Shown here one piece after another: positions 57,601 through 64,000 of a stretch of 64,000 nucleotides of DNA. This DNA is from Megachile rotundata. Taxonomy: Eukaryota; Arthropoda; Insecta; Hymenoptera; Megachilidae. The position numbers and the translations under genes were made by a program. Within the stretch, counting starts at the first letter, position 1. Each line of letters starts with the position of its first letter. The notes under the pieces are model-generated. The model was not told where the DNA came from, did not search any database, and saw nothing but the letters and a program-made list of their open reading frames with translations. The stretch is from the NCBI RefSeq assembly GCF_050947335.1, contig NC_134997.1:4154001-4218000 (forward strand), in the 5' to 3' direction.

Positions 57601-59810
57601 TAATATTATACCAAATGTATTAAACATTTGATATTATATCAGATGTATTAAACACTTGATATTATGTATTAAACATTTTACTTATATCTGTGCGTCTTTA
57701 TATTTTAATTTTCTTTCATATTAAAGTTAATACTAATCGTATACACAGATTTTGAAATTAAAAATAAAATTAAAAAGTAAACAAATAAACGATGACACAT
57801 AATCGCACATACACATTAATTTTTTAAGTTCATAAAAATCTAATTAAAAATAATATTAAATAATTTTATTTAATAGAATTATATCGTCAATTTCAGCTTT
57901 AAAAAAATTATAGCTTACTTATCTAGATTTCAAGTTTTCCTGAATATTAAGTCATATCATAGATATAACAAACACGTGCGTATCATCGGCGTATCATCGA
58001 CAATAATCTCAACACGTTTTTAAGCATATCACGACATAATACGCGATTGACACAAAGAGGGTGCTAGATATTATCCTTATAGTCCGTGTGACTGGCACAA
58101 AGAACGACACACGGCGCGGGGGTTGTTCGATATACACCCAGGATGTACATACACCCAGGACCAAGAAGAATCCAACGGATCGATGAAATTAGCATGGACC
58201 GTGAAGAGACCGAGGGTGGACGATCTTCGAAAAGGGTGACGCGGATAGAGACGTCACAATATTATCCTCGTGTGATGCCTTTTAAACGATTTGATAACGC
58301 AGCGATGATTATTCGATGGTAATATGGATTATCCTGATTATGAATGTACAATTGAATACAAGTATTGTTGATGGTATTATTTCTTTTAGTCTGAGAGAAG
58401 ATACGTTTTCACCATTTTTGGTGCAGTAGTAAAGATGTTAGTTTATGATGTATGACAGATATAGAACAAATATAGAAACAAATATAGAAACAAATATAGA
58501 AACTTTAATGACATGAAATTTTATTAGGTTAGATTTATTACTCTAATGACGGATTTCCAAATACATATTTTGATGACATCAAGTGACATTAATAACCATA
58601 ACTATTAATATACATATTAACTTGAAATTTAAGCATTGATCAAAATTGCTGCAGGAAGGATTATCAGACAATACGATATATCTAATCTTTCAATACTGTA
58701 AATTATTTGTTACTTAATATTGTATGAAGCTTGAAATATTTATAGTATGTACATTTATGTATTGATCATCTGAGATTCTTATTATTTTATATTTCAAAAT
58801 TAATCCTGCGTTACAATAATCAAGTTAACGATTTCATAAATAAAACTCGTAATTTACTTTTTTTGTCATTTTTCATTAACGTTCAAAACAATTTCAACCT
58901 GTACTACTATGTCAAGCAAGTAACATAAAAAATAGATCTTACATTATAACTAAAAATCACTAGAATTGCTATGAAGCACGATTAATTGTGGCACTATTAT
59001 TAAACACAATTTTATTATTCACCGTAAATGTCAAACAGCGTTAACAATATAAATTTCAAAACAACATATACAAATTATGTATAATTTTATTTGAGGTTAT
59101 GATATTTGTGGTTTATTTCAAATTATTTTTGGTAAGAAATGAAAGTTCAAAATAGTTGAACGACCACGACTTTGATGACTTTAGAATAACCCTTGAAGTG
59201 TCTTCGATCACGTGTCCTGCGCTACTATTCCAGGATGTTTTCGTGATAATAAACCGCTACGGTTTACGCGGGGGGGGTTCGTTCAGACCCCATAATAACG
59301 GAAGTGAACTGAATAGAGAAGGAAGAAGGAGAGAATCGCACCCCTCGCTTCTTCCGCTCTTCTCGCTTAATACACTCAACAGAGAGGGTGGACAGGGACG
59401 AAGGGGAAAACGAGCACAGGAAATACGCGACTACCGCGGATAAGCACTCGTAAAAATTGCACTCACATAACGGACATGCTAAACAGGGTCCTCGTGCGAA
59501 GATTATAGTTCAACTGCTATGACACGTCTCGATATTGTCATATATTATAGTTCAACATCTTTCGGACTATTATATTGTAGGAACATTTTAACTGCATATT
59601 TACCCTTTTCACTCAGAGTCATTGCAACAGATTCAAGTATTGTCTATGTCTTTCTTTTGTTAGAGCATACATATGATCGACATTATTTCTTATATAATTA
59701 ATGTTTAAAATATGAAGAAAAATCATTAGTTTAAATAATTAAAAGAATCCACGACAGATTTTCGATTCGAGCTATACATATATTCCGACAAAAAATTTGA
59801 TAATTGATTT
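54611..59810. other. AT-rich DNA with GC patches, no supportable gene
   Basis: GC-richer patches lie at 54770-55010, 55980-56350, 56850-57250, 58030-58330 and 59150-59480. Frames in them reach 95 codons, overlap on both strands and have no domains. A TTAGG-like GAGTTAGGTTAGGTTTTT is at 55188. 58470-58500 has ATATAGAAACAA repeated three times. Position upstream of the Pax6 exons makes these patches candidate intronic enhancers, but that is inference. Confidence 0.35.
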
Positions 59811-59814
59811 TTTA

Positions 59815-60215
59815 GTTTTTTGAGTTTCAAATTTTTCAAATACCAAAGTTTCTAAACATTTAAAATACCAAAATTCCAGCTTCCAAATTCCAAAATTCCC
59901 ATATTGCAAACTCTTCAAATACCGAAACTTACAAATATACAAATTTTCAAGTTCCAAATCTGCAATATTTCCATATTCTAAAATTTCAAAACACAAGTTC
60001 TAGTTCCAAAATCTAATATTTCTACATTCCATTATTTGTACATACTAAAGTATTAAAACACCAACATTATTAAATTCCAATATTTCAACATTTCAAAATC
60101 TCTAAATCCAATATTCCAACATTTCCAGAATTTCAATCGAAATTCCTAACTCCAAGTCTAAAAATTCCAAACTTGCACTTCAAAGTTCAAAAATAAATAA
60201 AAATTTCAAGTCTCA
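59815..60215. repeat. degenerate TTCCAAAATT-type block (C-rich strand)
   Basis: AAATTCCAAAATTCCCATA, AAATACCAAAATTCCAGC and AACATTTCAAAATCTCTAAA repeat with a 7-9 base step. Confidence 0.6.
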
Positions 60216-62335
60216 AAAAAATAAAAGTTTATATCTACCCATAGCCATAATAATTAGATCAATTAAAAAAAGAATGGGCGCAATAAAAAGCAACCCTTGC
60301 CGCTATACTTTCAGCGTTTCGTATTTGTCATTTGAGATGAGACACGTGCTAACTGCATCTCGAGTGCGCACAGACACACGAGAACACTGTAAGGCAAAAT
60401 GTCATACAAGCTGTCATTAAGTCACCCCTCTGCGGTAGAACCACGAGTGACACTCACGATACTCGTGCAACCACCTAAATCACAGGTTACGCAATTTCTG
60501 GATCCACCACCATATTATATTATATATCGCGACGTAACAACGGTATATCGTGTTATGTGGTTTCCGTTCTTCGACACTCGATAATCATTTAACCATTGCT
60601 TCTAACCACGCCTCTTATTGTACCGTAATATACATATATGTTTCCTGTTTAAGGGTTGTTAGAATACTAGAGTGGCTCGATAAAATCTATTTTCACCTTC
60701 TAAAAAAAATCCTTCAAAAGTTTGAGTTCACAAATTTAGTGGTCGTTATCTTCTATCGGTATATGGATTTTTTATCGATCTTTAATTACAATTTGAGTTT
60801 TATGTAATATCACTAAAGAAAATATATTAATACTACTATACATATTTTTCACACATTTATAATAGATATATGATAATGTAATCTTTGATGTGTATAGATC
60901 TTTCAAGCTCTTATGTTCAATAATTATTCTAAGTGTTATAAGACTAAAAGTAATAGATATTATTTATTTGTATATGTGAAATATGAAAACCTAAATACAC
61001 TAAATTGCTATTAAAATATATTTTAGGTACGTTAAACCTTCCACGAAACTACATATCGTTCGATGTATAATTTTTTACAGTAAATTTATTGTGTTATGGG
61101 TGTATGTACACAAGGGAGCCATAGGAACGCTCCCACGAAATATAAAACAGGAAAAACCTGGTAATTTTTCGGTGATTATTCGCAATTGCGCTCGCAACGA
61201 ATTCGAACGGTTAGAAAATAGGGTGAACCGGTGCGCCACGCGTCGATACGCTGATTTGCAGTATAAATCTTGCACCCTCTATGGTGTTGCGTAGCCACCC
61301 TATACCGCGTGGGAAATCCTGTCTGGATGAAGTAGAAGGAGAGAAAAAAAGATGCAATTGTACATATGACAGCTCTATTATGTTATGTTTTAAGCTGCTA
61401 CTCGCGTGTTGGGATTTTAAATAGTCCCGTTTGAGAGGTTGTATGATAACTTATCACCCTTCCCGTTTACTGCAATTTGAATTGTGTGCTGCCAATTAGG
61501 AACTTTTTAGAGCGATGATCTCTAAAGAAATTTATAAATAAATTATCAAATTATTTTACATTTTTTCGAGGGTTTGGAAAAATTCTTGTAATTTTTGCAG
61601 TAGCAATTTTGTAATTTGTTTCAAGGATAATATTACTGCAATTTGTGTTAGTTGTAATTTTACAATTATAAACCTTCTTTAATTATAATTTTATAATTTG
61701 TTTCAATATTATATTATAATGTTCCAATAATACCATAACTTCCTGTTGATTGCAATCATTTAACCTTTTAGTGCTTGATTTCTTTTAGACCCAATATTAT
61801 AGTCATTTTCAACTCAGACACAAATATTACAATTTTTCTAATACAAATTTTCAATAATTATTTTCATCAATACTTCTGTTAGTCTCGAACACAATATTTT
61901 TAAAAATAATCATAATTCATACATGCGATAAATTTTGTGTGGAACAATGAATTTAATTGCTAACCTGACAATTTTGTTGGTGCATCCAATGGAAGATTCG
62001 ATAATGAGCCAACAGTTGAATTACTACGATATAAATTAATCGCGTGGTCGAGAACGAGCCACGAAAGGAGCTGGAAAGCAATTCTAGGCAACGAAGACGA
62101 TCCTTTCTCGTGTATCGTTATCTAGTAAGCCATTATTCCACGAGTTATCGCCGCTGGTTTGATTTATCGTTCGAGGCACCCAAGAAACTTGGCTGGGCCC
62201 TTCTTCCTACATGCTGCAGTCGTGTCGCTTTAAGAAAATCACTACAGAAATGAGATAAAGACAAAATGATTAGGGGATGAGCGAAAATTTTGTGCTATTC
62301 ATTCGTAGCAGTTGGAAGACATTTTTAATTACTTT
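60216..62335. other. AT-rich DNA, no gene seen
   Basis: GC patches at 60290-60620, 61090-61340 and 62040-62240 have only short overlapping frames (60-69 codons). No RNA gene or exon is recognisable. Confidence 0.4.
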
Positions 62336-62645
62336 TTTCCATTGTATTTTACGTACTTTATTTATTTGAAACGTTTTATTTATTATATGTATATTACTTT
62401 TCTATGTACTTTTGTGTATTTTATTTTTTTCGTATTTTACGTACTTTATGTATTTTGTGAATTTTATACATTTTACACAACTTAAGTATTTTAAGAATTT
62501 TATGCACTTTATTTCATTGATATATTTGCTATATTTTAAATAGTCTGTATATTTGATATATTTGATACATTTTGTACGTTTTACATATTTTAAATATTTT
62601 ATCTATTTTAAACTTTTTATACACTTTATATATAAAACATCTTGT
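62336..62645. repeat. degenerate TATTTTACGTACTT-type repeat
   Basis: TATTTTACGTACTTTAT occurs twice (about 62345 and 62432) among words such as TTTTATACATTTTACAC and GTACGTTTTACATATTTTA, with a loose step of about 10-18. Confidence 0.6.
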
Positions 62646-63470
62646 TTATACATGTAAATTGTTTCTAAACCTTTTCCCTACTATATACTTTCATTTATAA
62701 CAAATTATGATTTTTTATTATACATTTAAACACCTGTATTTAATTTTGCAATTAATTTCATCATACATAAGATCCAAAAGTTAAAAACGCTGAAGTAGAC
62801 TGTCCTTTGAATATTATTATTTCATTCATTCACATAAGGATTTTCCGTACACCAAAAATTCCCCGGAAAATCCAGCAACAAGAAGCAAAACATTTCCCAA
62901 AAACTCTCAAAGCGGAGACGCAGAGGAGGACATAAAGACTATGGGATGAGATACAAATTGCATTTAAATAGAAGTCGAGAAACGCCTGGCATTCGCAATT
63001 TAAACGGACAGAAGGAGTAACAGAGACGGAAGACCGATGCTAAAATACAACATAAAACAACGGAGTAGACCGAGTCGAAATGGAATTCTCTGTTTTTTCG
63101 GTGCCCAACAAAAGGTTGTGGAGAGTGTTAGATGCCCGATGCCACGTATAATCACAGCTTTTAATCTGGAACGACGTAGGGTAGTTTTTGGGGTTGCGCT
63201 CGAAGACGTCCGACAGGGTGGTAGAAGGAGGGATGCTTTTTAGAACGCGGCGGGGGGTGCAGGGTAGATATACAGGGGCGGCGTGGACGCCACGCGTCGC
63301 GCTTTATTGCCTCCTGCATCAACCAGCTACCCTCGCCACCTCCTATTTGGATTCCTACGATCCACCATCGTTGGATACGGCTGGGGTACCACGATTTCTC
63401 GATCGAGGGCATCTCTGGTCACGTGCGTGATACTCTGGGTTACGTATCTGCTAATAACAGGTGGCATAGT
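62646..63470. other. intergenic or intronic DNA with GC patch at 62870-63460
   Basis: The patch opens three overlapping frames of 68-83 codons on both strands. The minus frame is His/Pro/Arg-rich without domains. No gene is supported. Confidence 0.35.
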
Positions 63471-64000
63471 ACGGTATACAGGGTGTTGATATTGTAAAAA
63501 ATATAGAAAACGCCCGATTTAAGAAAAACTGACAAGTGGTCTTTAGTATTTCGAACGGGGAGTAAAATGGCATTACTAATTTTTTAATGTGGCCGCATTC
63601 GAAGGTATTTCAAGGTCATCTTGTCTTTTTTTTTATCATAAACTCATATTTTTTATTCCGGAATCATTTTACCTAAAAGAACACACGACTTTTGTTTGAT
63701 ACATTTTGTTGTAAGTTTTTTTGAAAAAAAGTGGTGATAATAATAATAATGGACGAAACTTAAGAAGATATTTTTAGTTGCAAGTCCTTAGGTTGAAATT
63801 ATTTTTAATCGAATACATTGCGATAAGGTAAATTTTAGTCATTCAGATAATACTATGAAAAATTGCATATTATATAGGGTAGCTCATCACATTTTGCCAT
63901 CTAGATTTGCGTCATTACTGTTACTCATAGCAAATAATGTTTCAGATGAAGTTGAATGGTTTTGAGAGGGGCATATGCTGGGGGTATATTTTTTTTGTAG
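63471..64000 (+). mobile_element. possible fragment related to the foldback element (TACAGGGTGT end)
   Basis: TATACAGGGTGTTGATATTG at 63475 has the same TA-CAGGGTGT end as the element at 18370. Further in, TTTCAAGGTCATCTTGTC and CTTTTGTTTGATACATTTTG are slightly like arm segments of that element. No right end was found before the window stops. Confidence 0.3.

Overview
This window looks like nuclear DNA from an insect, most probably a hymenopteran and perhaps a bee. The supports are: intron-containing genes with GT-AG splice sites, an insect-type Pax6 homologue, an arthropod core promoter (TATA plus TCAGT initiator) on a secreted cuticle-like gene, very AT-rich DNA broken by short GC/CpG-rich patches, short TTAGG-type tracts, and a large load of degenerate low-complexity repeats. 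No bacterial operon, CRISPR array, rRNA or tRNA gene was seen. The order is inferred from sequence character only.

Only two genes can be supported. (1) A complete three-exon gene on the + strand (22741-25723) encodes a secreted protein of about 328 aa: signal peptide, nine YGAP/YGPP glutamine-proline repeats, an acidic linker and a C-terminal domain containing YYVALPDGRLQRVRY. It has a TATA box and initiator 5' and an AATAAA signal 3', and is most likely a cuticle or extracellular-matrix component. (2) Two exons on the - strand (52354-52544 and 51586-51695) belong to a Pax6 gene (eyeless/twin of eyeless). They encode the end of the paired domain, a polyglutamine insertion, the YDKLRLLNGQT motif and part of the linker. 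The upstream paired-domain exons and downstream homeodomain exons were not found, so this is a fragment of a long gene; much of the right part of the window is probably its intron.

The rest is intergenic or intronic. 1-22 kb: degenerate AAATTCC-type blocks, a 2.14-kb TG...CA element with 4-bp target duplication (6200-8340), a 1.02-kb foldback element flanked by TA (18370-19390) and a degenerate minisatellite (16.1-17.0 kb). 22.7-25.9 kb: the secreted-protein gene. 26-40 kb: more AAATTCC blocks, including a perfect 18-copy 8-bp array (37017-37160), and the second copy of a dispersed repeat also present near 477. 40-51 kb: alternating GC patches and degenerate repeats, with one possible signal-peptide exon at 44263. 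51.6-52.5 kb: the Pax6 exons, with a 24-bp minisatellite in the intron between them. 52.5-64 kb: AT-rich DNA, a (GA)25 microsatellite, more repeats and GC patches without convincing genes.

I did not find a clearly new biological system. The most interesting items are the two periodic arrays close to genes (YGAP repeats, Pax6 intron minisatellite), the foldback element, the 2.14-kb element with its internal ~175-bp triplicate, and the window-wide family of 7-8-bp degenerate repeats.
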